In this document: positions 1-10,898 of the stretch, one piece after another
How the letters are laid out: each line of letters opens with the position of its first letter
How positions within the stretch are numbered: position 1 is the first letter of the stretch
DNA from: Nemania diffusa
Lineage: Eukaryota; Ascomycota; Sordariomycetes; Xylariales; Xylariaceae
NCBI GenBank assembly: GCA_038501195.1
Contig: JBBPUQ010000003.1
Span: 3,254,501 to 3,318,500, forward strand
DNA length: 64,000 nucleotides
Reading direction: 5' to 3'
Position numbers and translations under genes: made by a program
Notes under the pieces: generated by a model
The model's database searches: none
Told to the model about the DNA's origin: nothing
The model's input: the letters and a program-made list of their open reading frames with translations, nothing else

Positions 1-562
1 TTGGCCTCGCTTACACGACGGACGCCCGGCAACTAATAATGTAAGGCACCCTTGCGATCCCGTTTTCTTTGCCGCCAATATAGTATAGAGACTACCGACT
101 AGCTCTATCGACTGCGCATGGACGCCGAAGCGCGTGGATATCCTCAATTCCATTTCCAGAACGATAGACCCTAAAGCGTATCCTTCCTCTTGCCTAATCT
201 GGCACAGGCTGGGCGAGTAGTGTTTAGTTTCACAGAAGCCTTGCCCGGATGTGGTATTATATGGGCAATGAAGTATGAACAATATTGCGGCAGTCTGCGT
301 ATAGATGATACTTGGTTTAAGACACTCAAGAAGCTGAAATGCAAGTGAGCCTGAACCGATCAAATGCCGTCGTACTAGGTAGGCGTGGTCATTCATCCTG
401 CCCCCACCGTTACTATTTTCAATACTTACCTACTTGTATGTATGTAAGTACTCATGTCCAAATTCGCTCGCTCGGCAAGCATCCTAGCATAGGACGGTGG
501 GTTTCGGTGACCATGTGTTTGCCCAGAGGCTAGTTCATGGTCCCGGCATGGTCCCAAACTCG
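1..562. other. Gene-free left edge
   Basis: No open frame here looks like a protein, and no RNA gene is visible. The stretch is the upstream flank of the WSC-domain gene that starts at 699. It holds short runs of ACCTAC/GTATGTA near 425-450, a repeat type that recurs between genes across the window. Confidence 0.5.
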
Positions 563-570
563 TATATAAG
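563..570 (+). promoter_or_regulatory. TATA box of the WSC-domain gene
   Basis: The sequence TATATAAG lies about 130 nt upstream of the ATG at 699. It is followed by CT-rich sequence (571-600), where transcription would be expected to start. The placement suits a strongly or inducibly expressed secreted-protein gene. The call rests on the motif and its position only. Confidence 0.5.
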
Positions 571-698
571 TCGTCCTCCCGTCGTTGTCACTTCCAAGCA
601 AAATGTTGTCATCATCAGGATACAAGACCTTGTAGGGCCCATCACCTCTTCGAAGACTGCTACAGTTTCGCTCGGGTTAGAAGTCCTCGACTATCAAA

Positions 699-2697
699 AT
701 GGTCGCGATCAAGTCGGTAGCTGCCATTGCGGCACTCTCTCTCGTCAACACCGCCCAAGCGTGGTATAACGATCTACCTTCTTGTCTCTCTCCTTTTGAG
801 CCATTCGTTTACACGGGATGCTACGACAACGGACAGGTGGGCCAGCCGGAGGCCCTAAGTCTACGTACCGACCTTGACCAGCAGAATATGACTGTCGAGA
901 TTTGCGTTGCCCACTGCAAAGGTGAGTAGCTCGTGAATGATGAAATGGACAAAAGCTTACTTGGCTGCTAGGCAATGATTATCGGTTGGCTGGTCTATCG
1001 TACTATGGCGTTTGCTACTGTGGAGAGACAGTATCAACAGCCTTGCTCCCGGAGGACCAGTGCACATTCCCTTGCTCGGGAAACAGCTCGGAGACGTGTG
1101 GAGGAGACACCCAAATCAACATCTGGATGGACCCTACGTTCCCACCGCTCTCAGAACAGACGAGCATTACCGAATATGTTCCTGTTGGCTGCTGGACTGA
1201 CGACTCCAGTGACGGCAAGGCCCTCTTCTATCGTCAGGACAACCTCGACACCTCTACACTGACGACCGAGTTATGTCTTCAGTCTTGTCTCAGTGGCGGC
1301 TTCCCATTCGCTGGAACTGAGTATGGTACGTATTAGCCCATCAGTCACTTGATCACACGAACTCAAGCTCATCATGAATACTAGCTGGTGAATGCTATTG
1401 TGGTGTCGTTGTGGGCAACGGCACTGCCCTGGCTAGTGACGCGTCGACTTGCAACATGCCCTGCAACGGCAACTCGAGCGAAATTTGCGGTGGTCCTGCA
1501 AGACTTAGTCTCTACGTCGCCAAGGACTTACAGTCTCTTGAGCCATGTGGAACGCCCCCTGATTCATCAAGCACTATCACGACAACGACAACGACATCGA
1601 CAACCACTCCTCCACCATCTTCCACAACTACTTCTACCACGACTACTTCTACTACTACTTCTACTACCACTACTTCTTCTTCTACTACTACTACTTCTAC
1701 CAGTAAGACTACCACTGGTTATCCTACTACTAAATATCCTACCACTACTACTACCACTACTTCTTGTACTACTACTTCGACCACCAAGCACACCACTAAA
1801 TATCCCACCACTACTACTACCACGAAGTCTACCACTAAATATCCCACCACTACTACTACTACGAAGTCTACCACCAAGTATACCACTACTACTACCGCTC
1901 CTGTCTGCACGTCCACAAGTGTGACGCCATCGAATTGCGAATACTCTATCGGCAAATGGTGCTCCAACCCCGTCCCGGACTGGACTGACAAGAAGAGCTG
2001 TCTCGTCTCCTGGTCTCAATGCGCGCTACAGGGCACCAGCTGCTTCCTGAAGGCCGGCTTCCCCGACTCGCTGAGCTGCTTCGACTACACGGCGTGGTGT
2101 GCTGAGCTCGACATCTACTGCCTCACTACCTGCCTCACCGGCGACTGCAGCAAGTCCGGCTTCGTCAAGAAGTACCCGGCGAAGGGCGGCCTGCCCCCCA
2201 CGACCTCGACCTCGACCTACCCGTGCCCGACGACCGTGGTGACGACGACGACTAAGGCGACGACGACGACAGCGGGCTACCCGACGTCTAGCTGCCCGGT
2301 GGCCACGCCGACGGGGATCTGCACGCAGCCGTCGAGCAGCAAGTACGGGTACGGCCCGGGGCACCCGGTGGGCGGGATCCCGCTGCCGGTGGTGACGTGC
2401 AACAACATCAAGAGCGACTGGAGCGCGGGCAACGTGTTCAAGATGTACAGCGACGAGGACAGCAGCAAGTGCCCGTCGTACCCGCGGCCGCAGTGCCCCA
2501 GCGCCTGCGCCGACGCGTGCGAGACGCAGTACGAGCAGTGCGAGGACGTCTACACCGAGGGCTGCAAGACGGGCAAGTTCGGCCAGTCCTCCAAGGACGC
2601 CGACGCCGCCTGCAAGGCGCAGTACAGCGACTGCCTGGCCATTAATAAGAACGTCAAGGGAACCGGCCAGTGCACCTCGTGGAGCGACGGCTGCTGA
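699..2697 (+). CDS. Secreted protein with two WSC domains, Thr-rich stalk and Cys-rich C-terminus
   Basis: Three exons, 699-921, 972-1325 and 1385-2697, join in consistent phase 1 (introns of 50 and 59 nt, both ending CTAG) to give 629 residues. A signal peptide (about residues 1-21, cleaved after AQA) is followed by two WSC domains (about 29-125 and 140-245) with the usual features: GC(Y/W) at the start, CYCG in the middle and C-G-N-S-S-E-x-C-G-G near the end. WSC domains are carbohydrate-binding Cys modules of fungal wall sensors and secreted enzymes. A long Thr/Ser stalk (about 260-370), probably heavily O-glycosylated, then leads to roughly 250 Cys-rich residues that I do not recognise. 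No C-terminal hydrophobic segment is visible, so it is probably secreted rather than a membrane-anchored Wsc sensor. The last 650 nt are much richer in G/C at third codon positions than the rest. Wall- or matrix-associated function is inferred. Confidence 0.82.
1792..1896 (+). repeat. 39-bp coding minisatellite in the Thr-rich stalk
   Basis: Two nearly identical 39-bp units (1792-1830 and 1831-1869) and a degenerate partial third (1870-1896) encode repeats of the form T-T-K-Y-P-T-T-T-T-T-T-K-S. Looser Thr-codon repeats extend the tract to about 1576-1896. All units are multiples of three, so changes in copy number would alter stalk length without breaking the frame. Confidence 0.8.
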
Positions 2698-3860
2698 TAG
2701 GCGGGAGTTGGTCTCCCTACCTACTAAGAGCAAGGGGCGGGACGGGCTCTTAGGTGAGGGTTGGGTAGGAGGAGTGTGTTAATGAACCTAAAATTGGGCT
2801 TACGAAATGCTGAATCATAATGTATAGTTATTGTTATAAGGGTGCGAGTTCATATTCTTTTAATGAACGAATTAGAGTTGGATACCCGTGCCATGATACG
2901 CCTCCCTTTATTAGGATCCTTTTCGACGAAATTGTCCGAATATATACTAGGGCATGGCATGGGTATCTAGGTATGTACTGTATGCAGTCATGAAAGTACG
3001 GTTACGCTACTCTTCGTTTATGTAATCTATCTTTTTAGTTTGCTATGTCAATTACCTATCTACATACATAATCAATGGATATGTGAACAGGTCGGAGAAG
3101 ATTGTGTGCGTATAATGAGTCCACCTAACCTCACGTCACTGATCCCTTTGCGATATACCGGTAGCTTGCCAGATGGAATTCACTTAGTCATGTAGATATA
3201 CTACGCTCTCTTCTTCGAGCGAAGTCTAATGCGACACCTGTGGATCTAAGCATCTGCGGGAGTGATGTTTGAGGGCAGATATTGTCATGCCAATAACCAG
3301 TTATCTTTGGTTCTCTATACATCGACCTTGGCTATATCCGAGTCCCGCTTATCTTTATGATGTTGAACATTAGTTTTGGGCGTAGTGCTCTGTATCAGAA
3401 GTCCTTCAACGTGGAAAGTATGGCTACAATCCCACTTTAGGTACGGACACGACTACCTACTATGAGCTGGAGACAGTGTAAGCAGACTTCTAATATCTTC
3501 TAAATCGTGATTCTCTTATACGCGGGTTTGGCATTAACCATGGGATGCAGTTGACTGACTCCGATGTGGGAAATTGCCGCCCCATGTAATGACGTTTCTC
3601 CTGAGGGGGACTTGGCTTTGCAGTCAAATCCTGGCAATAAGCGGCTGTATTTCTACAGATAACAGGGAGTATGAGCTAGTTTAAGCATATTTGAGCATGT
3701 TTTATACACCCACCATGTAGAGCAAGGCACCGAGTCCGAGGTGCCTAGTCGTGATCCAAGATGTAACGTTCCCGGAGTATAGTTGGGTATTTATCTCTCG
3801 GGTAATTTATTTTTCATCGCTTTTTCTAAAGAGGCGTAGAACTCATGAAATTAGAGAATA
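2698..3860. other. Intergenic, no gene seen
   Basis: AT-rich spacer between two genes on the same strand. It should contain the 3' UTR of the WSC gene and the promoter of the transporter gene. I see no convincing reading frame, RNA gene or mobile element. Confidence 0.5.
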
Positions 3861-5438
3861 ATGGACAAGACTTTAGCAAAAGAAGAAAATGAGCCGCATG
3901 GTTCTACAGGTGCCACAGGCACACAGCCAACCTCAACGCTCTCACGCAAGCAACTTCGCCGTTATGAAACGGGATATTTCCTATCAACTTTTGCGATTGG
4001 GCCTCCATTTGCATCGTTTGGGACCTATGTTGGGTTCCAGCTTCAGAACATTGGGTATGTCGTGGGACATGCACCCGGCGAGGCACCTCGATCGGGGTGT
4101 CTACCCACGGCAACATCTTGCCGGGTACCGTTTGCTGGATCGGGGGACATCAATCTCACTTCCTATATCCTCTATCTAAATGCCATCATCTACGCCTTGA
4201 GCGGCGGGTTGACGCTAATCGTGTCCGGAATTGGGGACTACGTCAACTATCAACGGGAACAATACGTTGTTCAGCTGCTCATCTACGGGATCTTGTGCCT
4301 ACCGATCGCTAGTCTCAGAGGTAGTGACTTGGCAACTTTCAATACTCTGTCGGGTCTATATGTAGCATTCAACGTTATAGGATTTATAGCGGGCGCATGG
4401 ATGAACATATTCATACCTTTTGTGATGCACAAATCGGAAGATTCGGACTCTCCATCACCTCAACGATCTTTGGATAGCAACAGCAACAGCAACAGCAACG
4501 ACAACGAGGATCTTGCAAGAAAGGCTATAGAGGATGGAATGCGAATGGGAGTTTGGGGCTCCAATGGATTGAGCGCAGGCCAAGTATTTCTATATGTTAT
4601 CTCTATCGGCCTGACGTTCGTCTCTGCGGTGTACGCTGGACTCTATACGACAACCGCTGCGGGCGCGCTCTGCATCATTATTTCCCTCGTGGCCTGGCGT
4701 ATGTTGCCTGCTCCAAAGACTAAGAGTAGAGCAGAGGGAAAGACATTCCGAGAATGGCTAATGCTTCCCTTAACGACTTTCTCGCTCTTATTCCGACAGA
4801 TCTGGGAGTATCCGGAATCCTTCAAGTATCTCTTAGCTTATACGGTGTACAACGACACGCTCTTCGCCTTTAGTTCCGTTACCAGCCAGCTTTTCAATCT
4901 CAACATCCGACCGAGTCTGCGCGAGTTTACCTACTACTCGCTCGTCCAGCCCGTTGCCGCAATCATCAGCGCCACGGTCTTCCTCTACCTGAGGCCGCTG
5001 CTGAAGAAGTACATGGGCATGACCCTGCGCCACTGGACGATCGTCAGCTACGCGCTCACCTGCTTCTGCGCGCTGTGGTGTGCCATCGGGATCTCCCCCA
5101 CAGCCACCATCGGCTTCAAGCACCGTTGGGAGTTCTACTTCTTCCAGGCGCTGCAGTCGGCCGCGGCGAGCGTTGCCGGGGTCGCCTTCAGGGTGCTCTT
5201 CTCCAGGCTGTTCCCGCAGGGCAGCGAGATCAAGTTCTTTGGGTTCCAGCTCGTGCTCTCGCTTGGCTCGGTCTGGATCCCGCAGATCGTGAATGGGCCG
5301 GTCGTCGATGCCACAAATAACCTCCGGCTGCCTGCGGCGATAAGCTCGGCACTTCTGCTTCTCTGCGCGCTGCTTGCGCTGTGGGTCGATGAGGAGAAGG
5401 GCATGCGACAAGCGGGGTATGAGAGTACCGGGGATTGA
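3861..5438 (+). CDS. Atg22-like MFS transporter, probable vacuolar amino-acid effluxer
   Basis: A single 525-residue frame without introns. The N-terminus is short, hydrophilic and cytosolic (about 1-30). About a dozen hydrophobic segments follow, interrupted by a central polar loop (about 195-225) that carries a Ser/Asn stretch coded by CAACAG-type repeats. The last third has features of the Atg22-like family: an LFSRLFPQGSE loop, a KFFGF helix start, and a P-x-V-x-D-A-T-N-N-x-R-x-P segment before the last membrane span. Atg22 proteins of yeast export amino acids from the vacuole after autophagic breakdown. Fungi carry several divergent paralogues, and this looks like one of them rather than clearly the canonical ATG22, so no symbol is given. 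Third-position G/C rises sharply from about 4910 to the end. Confidence 0.72.
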   Translation: MDKTLAKEENEPHGSTGATGTQPTSTLSRKQLRRYETGYFLSTFAIGPPFASFGTYVGFQLQNIGYVVGHAPGEAPRSGCLPTATSCRVPFAGSGDINLTSYILYLNAIIYALSGGLTLIVSGIGDYVNYQREQYVVQLLIYGILCLPIASLRGSDLATFNTLSGLYVAFNVIGFIAGAWMNIFIPFVMHKSEDSDSPSPQRSLDSNSNSNSNDNEDLARKAIEDGMRMGVWGSNGLSAGQVFLYVISIGLTFVSAVYAGLYTTTAAGALCIIISLVAWRMLPAPKTKSRAEGKTFREWLMLPLTTFSLLFRQIWEYPESFKYLLAYTVYNDTLFAFSSVTSQLFNLNIRPSLREFTYYSLVQPVAAIISATVFLYLRPLLKKYMGMTLRHWTIVSYALTCFCALWCAIGISPTATIGFKHRWEFYFFQALQSAAASVAGVAFRVLFSRLFPQGSEIKFFGFQLVLSLGSVWIPQIVNGPVVDATNNLRLPAAISSALLLLCALLALWVDEEKGMRQAGYESTGD

Positions 5439-6786
5439 AGTTGACGAAATGCAAGTGATACTAGATTCCTAGTGCTTTAATCTTCTTACGATTTTGCTCA
5501 ATTGCCTATCTAGTAACAGCATTGTTTAGATAGTCAGTAGAAGGGACTACAGAGTTTGGATGGATGATGTATAGGTACCTAGGTAGTCCTAGTGTACATA
5601 GATAGGAACAGAAGACAAATTAGCTTTAGCGCACCCGCTGCTTTTGCTCAGGCTCATCGACGTCCTAATGCACCTCTACGCTCGTGGTCAGTCAGGTAAT
5701 TGTTGGAGATAAATGTAGAAAAGTATATATATATGTTAGAAGAGGCAATGCTGATGTAAGAGGTAATCAAAGTCTACCTACTACCTTACATAAGTAATTC
5801 TTAAGCATGTTCTAAAGTTTCATCTCATGTAAAGGAAGTTAAAATGGTAGTATTATACCTAACATAAAATCTTCCTAGAACTTGATATTCGGCAAAGCTC
5901 TTCGTCAGATTAGAAGATTACTCGTACGCCGATAGCAAACCCAACCCTCTTTTTCCTAGAAGCACAGTTAACTATCCTACTTTTCTACAACTAGGCAGCG
6001 AAGAGAAGAGGGCCCCAATTATGATTTGACGTAAACCTAGACCGGCAACACAAATTCCTAGAAGACCGAACTATAAGCATCCGTTACCTGGTAGGCCAAG
6101 TACTTACTAGAATAGGGCATGCTACATATGATCACTGCCTGAATAATATCCTATAGACCCCCTCACCCACAGACGACAAGGCATAGCGTATTTAAGTGGT
6201 TGGCTCACATTATTAACATAGATTCTAGCGTTTTGACCAAGCAACATGAGACATACATTGCCAGTCTACCCCCAGCCAATATATGTTTTAGTAAGCAGTT
6301 ATGCAGCTTACATACCCCAACGAGCCGATTTTGATTTGATAGTGCACACCGGAGAGAGGGCAATATCGCATTCGAGGGTAGCCAGGATCCACGGCATCTA
6401 TTATTTGAGGCGAGACCACACCGATGATAAGCTCTCCAGGCATTGATTGGGAAACAGCTATGGGCTATCTTCGTCCCTTATAGTTTTGTTCGGGCTGCAT
6501 TTGCATAGGCCGCGCGGGAATTCCGCGATTGGACAAGTTAACACAATCACCGCCCATGCACCATCCGATTAAATATTGAGTAAGATCCCCTCTTTTGGCT
6601 CCTTGGAGGGATTCCAGGTCGGACAAAGTCATCTGATAACTGAGCATAATCTAGTGCCTATAGTCTATATGCCTACCCATTTGTAAACCGCTTCACTAAT
6701 AGTAGCACCCCGACTTCCATCACCTACTCCAACATTCAGAGCACCTTGCTGTATTTTGGGACAGGTTTTGGTTTATTGCCTACGCA
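5439..6786. other. Intergenic, no gene seen
   Basis: A 1.35-kb AT-rich spacer. Near 5572-5592 it contains a TAGGTACCTAGGTAG tract of the palindromic type seen elsewhere between genes. Short frames at 6246-6446 and 6465-6647 have no recognisable content and are taken as chance. Confidence 0.5.
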
Positions 6787-9560
6787 ATGGCAGATCCATT
6801 TGCGGGTTCGTGGCCCAATTCATCTTCAAACTCAGATTTACTATCTGAACAGCATAAAGAGGATGTCGGTAGAATCTTGGAAGGCCTTTCGAATTTAGAC
6901 CCTTCGAATTCAGACTCTAGGTTCCATTTCATCAAACAGGCATTTGACGAATTCCTCAATGAATTGAGGCTACACGAAGCCAAACAGCTGCTACTTACTT
7001 CAGCCTCCCAGGATGTTACGGCTTCTTCCTCTTCGAGCGGAAGTCTTTCCCAAAACTTATCACAAATCGCTGAAGATGAAAGATCGTCTATTTGTTTATT
7101 TTCGGTCATCCACGAGATTACTAGCAGTGCGATCTATGAGATTCTTAACATATTCAACATCGATCCCATCACCGCTGACCAAGCCCAAGAATTGACTGAT
7201 AACCTTGAAGAGAAAGTCGAATTCTTAATCAAGTTGTACGATAATCTGAGTCAACCAGTTCCACAGCCAACTCCAATCATCCAATTCCTGAAAGAAATTT
7301 TGCGTAAATTCAGGCGGTGGTATCACTACACCGCTGCCTGCATGCGCGGCGCTAGGTTCTGGCGTTACCGGTACCCAAGAAGGCTCGAATCCTCGCAGGT
7401 CCGTGTTCTTCATATAGAACCTGGTCCTGAAGATGGCCCCATAGAATGCCGACTGGAAGAGCGCAATCTTAATAGCGACATTATTGAAGAAGCGCTTTCC
7501 TATGTCTGGGGTAAATCCAAATTCAACAAATTCATCAAGATTGATGGACGTTTATTTTATATCACTACACACCTGTATGATATTCTCCAGAATCTACGGC
7601 GCCGAACTGATCCTGCTAGGACTACTATCTGGATCGATGCAATCTGTATTAATCAATCAGATGTCGAAGAGAAGATTCATCAAATCCGCCTAATGAGAGA
7701 AATCTACTCAAAGGCGAAAAAAACAATTATCTGGTTAGGTAATTGGCCACCGGAGCAGATCTCTAAACAAGATATCACGGAGAAACCTGGAGACATATTT
7801 GCCTCTGTGCCAAATGGATTCCATGGACATACAATGGACGAATATGATCTTCGCGCTATATCCACAAAATTCCGTGAGAATTATACAGATGGCCCTTGGA
7901 ATGATGAGCGCTTAGCACTGGCAATAATGCTTATTCGCTGTGTCAATATCATTATGTTGCATGAGTGGTGGGAGAGAGCGTGGACGATACAAGAGGCTAC
8001 GTTGCCGCCGGGAGCACCGACCATCTATTTCCGTAGCTGGTGTCTCGAGTATGAGGATTTACTCTATGCCCTGGATGCTATGCCGCAAAGTCCCATAACA
8101 TCACAGGGTATGATGGACCCTGGACTCGAGACTAATGGTAGGTAGTCTGTTCCAAAGACTAGGGGTGAAACCCCTGATTATGTTGAATATGGGAAAAATA
8201 GTTTCTGAATGTTAAATTAATCAATTTTATAGAAACTCAAGGTTTGCGCTCTAGATTCAATGGCCATTTCCTTCACCGCCTGGAAAACGGATGGGATGAA
8301 CCACTTATCCGCCAACTTCGCCCCGAGAACCAAAAGATTACGAAGATATCAGACACCGACAACAGGACATTTTCATTTGTTCTCGCCCTTGTTACTCGCT
8401 ACCGCGCTACCAATCCCCGAGACAAAATATTTGCATTGGAGTCTTTACTATTGAAGAGTGCCGGTCGACTGATCAATGTGGATTATGATGAATCTACAGA
8501 AGCGGTGTTCAGGCGCGTCACGGCTAGATGCTTGAATTCGCCAATGGAAGGTAATGTATTTTTTTATGACTTACTTATCGAACATCCAAAGCATCCTAAC
8601 TACAACTTGTGGAGTCCTTCTTGGGTTCTTGACTTCGCAAACTCTAATCAACAACGTGAGAACGAACTCATTAAAACCCCGTCACTTCATGGGCTTCTTC
8701 TCCGTAAAAACATATGTAATCCGATATGGCAGGACGAAAACTCAGACTCAGAGGACGAAAATCTAGACTCAGAGGACGAACACACAGACTCAGAGGACGA
8801 GCACCTAGGCGCAACTGCGGAATCCTACCCCTCAACCCTAGAACCAACCAGGAAAACCCGCTTCGCAACCCCCAAAACCCTATTCTGTTCGGGTATTTCT
8901 CTAGGTGTTGTATACCACAAAGAGATTGTCCCAGACTTGACTAAACGCGATTACGAAGATTTGTATCAATTCCTAGATGCTGTTATAGGAAGAGCACGTC
9001 AACAATGGGTTGAAAGACAAACTCAGGGTACGACGACGGACGATACTACAGTAAACGGCGGACATGTAGAACAGCTAACGGACTCGGAGGTAGAAGGCCA
9101 AGGTAAGCGCTTCTAGATAAAATGGATGATACCTCAAACAAGTTCTTTGATCGCTAATCTTTGGCGGCAAGCAAATCCCGAAAACACCAATTCCCTGTTC
9201 CCGACAAAGAAGCAGCTATCGAAGATTGTCACCTTTCAGTCACTGGTATGGAAAGAATTATATAAAATCGATAAATCTAAAGCAGCTCAGTTCCTCGGTA
9301 ACTCATGCGGGACGTACCTATTTGCTATTACAATGTATGGAGTCATGGGACTTGCTACGGCGCCCGTGCATGAAGGAGACATCCTCGTCATTCTCCAATT
9401 TCATCCCAATTATCTCCTTCTAAGAGAGGTAAAACACGAAGATGGTAATGGGAAAAAGTACCGGATAGTCGCACGTGCGGCCATCGCTGGAAATAAGAAG
9501 AAGATGAAAAGTCGGATATTATCAGGAGGGTTCTTACCCTGTATTTTCCAGATTATCTGA
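6787..9560 (+). CDS. HET-domain (heterokaryon incompatibility) protein
   Basis: Three exons, 6787-8137, 8233-9102 and 9172-9560, both junctions phase 1, give 869 residues. The second intron (69 nt) has a GCTAAT branch site and a CAAG acceptor. The HET domain (about 206-405) shows its three signatures: ALSYVWG at 236-242, IWIDAICINQ at 281-290, and WWERAWTIQEA at about 394-404. The third exon supplies the C-terminal region usual in this family, with a GLATAPVHEGD-x-x-V-I-L motif. HET proteins trigger programmed cell death when genetically different hyphae fuse; the HET domain is related to TIR domains. The first 200 residues, before the HET domain, are predicted helical and acidic/Ser-rich, and match no domain I know. 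An acidic 7-residue tandem repeat lies in exon 2. Incompatibility itself cannot be shown from sequence. Confidence 0.85.
8733..8795 (+). repeat. 21-bp tandem repeat coding an acidic linker in the HET protein
   Basis: Three 21-bp units (8733-8753, 8754-8774, 8775-8795) encode D-E-N-S-D-S-E, D-E-N-L-D-S-E and D-E-H-T-D-S-E, and a decayed fourth follows. The unit keeps frame, so its number can vary without disrupting the protein. It falls in a linker between the HET domain and the conserved C-terminal region. Confidence 0.8.
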
Positions 9561-10565
9561 ATATTCAATATGCATGGTTAATTGAGAATGCTTGCACCTT
9601 GAGAGACCCGGTCATGTCTTCTTAAGCTCGAAAGATAATCTAGTGAGGCCACTTACGCTATCAGATTAGATCTATCTTAAAATCGGAACGTAATGATTTT
9701 CCGCTGGTTAACTAGCAAAAGCAGAACTAGGTAGGTAGTAGATAGACGAGTACATCCTAGGCAATTTTCTGGTAGAAGTCAGGGATTATAGCGGGGTGTT
9801 AGTGGAACCCACTCCTATAATCTTTACAGTAATTTATTTCTAACAAATCCTAGGTGCTTTTTTAGTGCCGTGGTTTGCTGTTCTAATTGGCTCATTTCGA
9901 CTCCCATTAGTGCTTAGTGGTATAGTTTACTTAACCCTTCATCGGGTATTTGGTCGACGACACGAGGTTCCTAGATCAAGGTCGACATCACGAATGGTTC
10001 GTCATAGGCACTGGTACTCTGAGCTGTGTGATGATTGTGATGCAACACTTTTCTAACTGATTTAGCATGTTCACTGTCAACTGGTTATAATTTATCTGAG
10101 CGCTATCTACCTAGGTACTCAGTAGACCTGTCGCCCTCATTCTAGGATAGCACCGCCGGCATGCCTACTCTCGAAAGGGGGACAGCTAAAATCGAAGGTG
10201 ATCTTGTGTTCTCTTCCTTTTGTCGCTATCCGTGACTGAAGCGAGAATCTCACATACCATCGTAGCTCATACAATCATACTATACAGCGAACCTCGTCCC
10301 TAAAACTAATCACCATTGAAAACATTAGAGAATTTTTAAGCTGTGAGCACCCCCAGATCCCTAAAGTATTTGGAAGTCGACAATCGGGAGTCCAGCAACT
10401 CGCCCTCAACCACGATATTAAGGAAAATTAAATGTATATCACCCGGCCGCGCTCATCCTAGCGAGCAATCATCTCGGTATGTTATTTTACGTGTCCCTAA
10501 GGCAATAGTCAGTACGGCTCACACCAAAATACTTGACGAGCGAGGAAAGGGGCACTGGTCTACAC
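9561..10565. other. Intergenic, convergent genes; one imperfect inverted repeat
   Basis: About 1 kb between two convergent genes. At 9784-9822 there is an imperfect hairpin: GATTATAG pairs with CTATAATC, and an inner AGTGG pairs with CCACT. A CTACCTAGGTACTC tract lies at about 10107-10120. I see no gene. Confidence 0.45.
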
Positions 10566-10898
10566 TTACAAAAGAGACAGTGTCAGATCTCCATGCAGCC
10601 GAGCCTTGAGTGTGACTTCGACTTCGATGTTGAGGTCAAGTCGGAGTTTCAGTGTATCACTTTTACCATCGTCACCGCCCTGCTGCGGCTGCTGCATCAT
10701 CATCTGCTGTTGCTGTGCCATCTGCATCTGTTGTTGCTGCTGCTGCCAGGCCTGGTTGGGGTCTTCCATCTGTTGCATGGCGTTCTGCTGACCCTTTCCC
10801 TTGCGGCCACGACGACGGCGGTGAGGTGAGGGAGATGGAGAGACGGAGCTCTCTGTTGCGCTCTCGGCGTAGGGCGCTGGCTTAGTTTCAGACGACAT
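10566..10898 (-). CDS. Small conserved Gln/Met-rich protein
   Basis: An intronless frame of 110 residues starting MSSETKPAPY. It has a Ser/Pro-rich N-terminus, a basic HRRRRGRKGKG patch (about 26-36), and a central tract of Gln and Met (about 40-72). A C-terminal segment reads LKLRLDLNIEVEVTLKAR followed by HGDLTLSLL. From memory, small proteins with this KLRLDL...LKA...HGDLTL ending are widespread in filamentous ascomycetes and have no known function. The alternating hydrophobic/charged tail looks like a short amphipathic beta segment. The basic patch could be nuclear-targeting. Coding on this strand is favoured over the opposite frames because of the clean start, stop and conserved tail. 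Confidence 0.7.
   Translation of the reverse strand: MSSETKPAPYAESATESSVSPSPSPHRRRRGRKGKGQQNAMQQMEDPNQAWQQQQQQMQMAQQQQMMMQQPQQGGDDGKSDTLKLRLDLNIEVEVTLKARLHGDLTLSLL

Noticed and set aside
2026..2733. 235-codon minus-strand frame opposite the WSC gene
   Set aside because: It is an antisense shadow produced by the strong G/C third-position bias of the real plus-strand exon.
9784..9822. Imperfect hairpin as a possible MITE
   Set aside because: Stems are short and interrupted, no target duplication is evident, and no second copy was noticed in the window.
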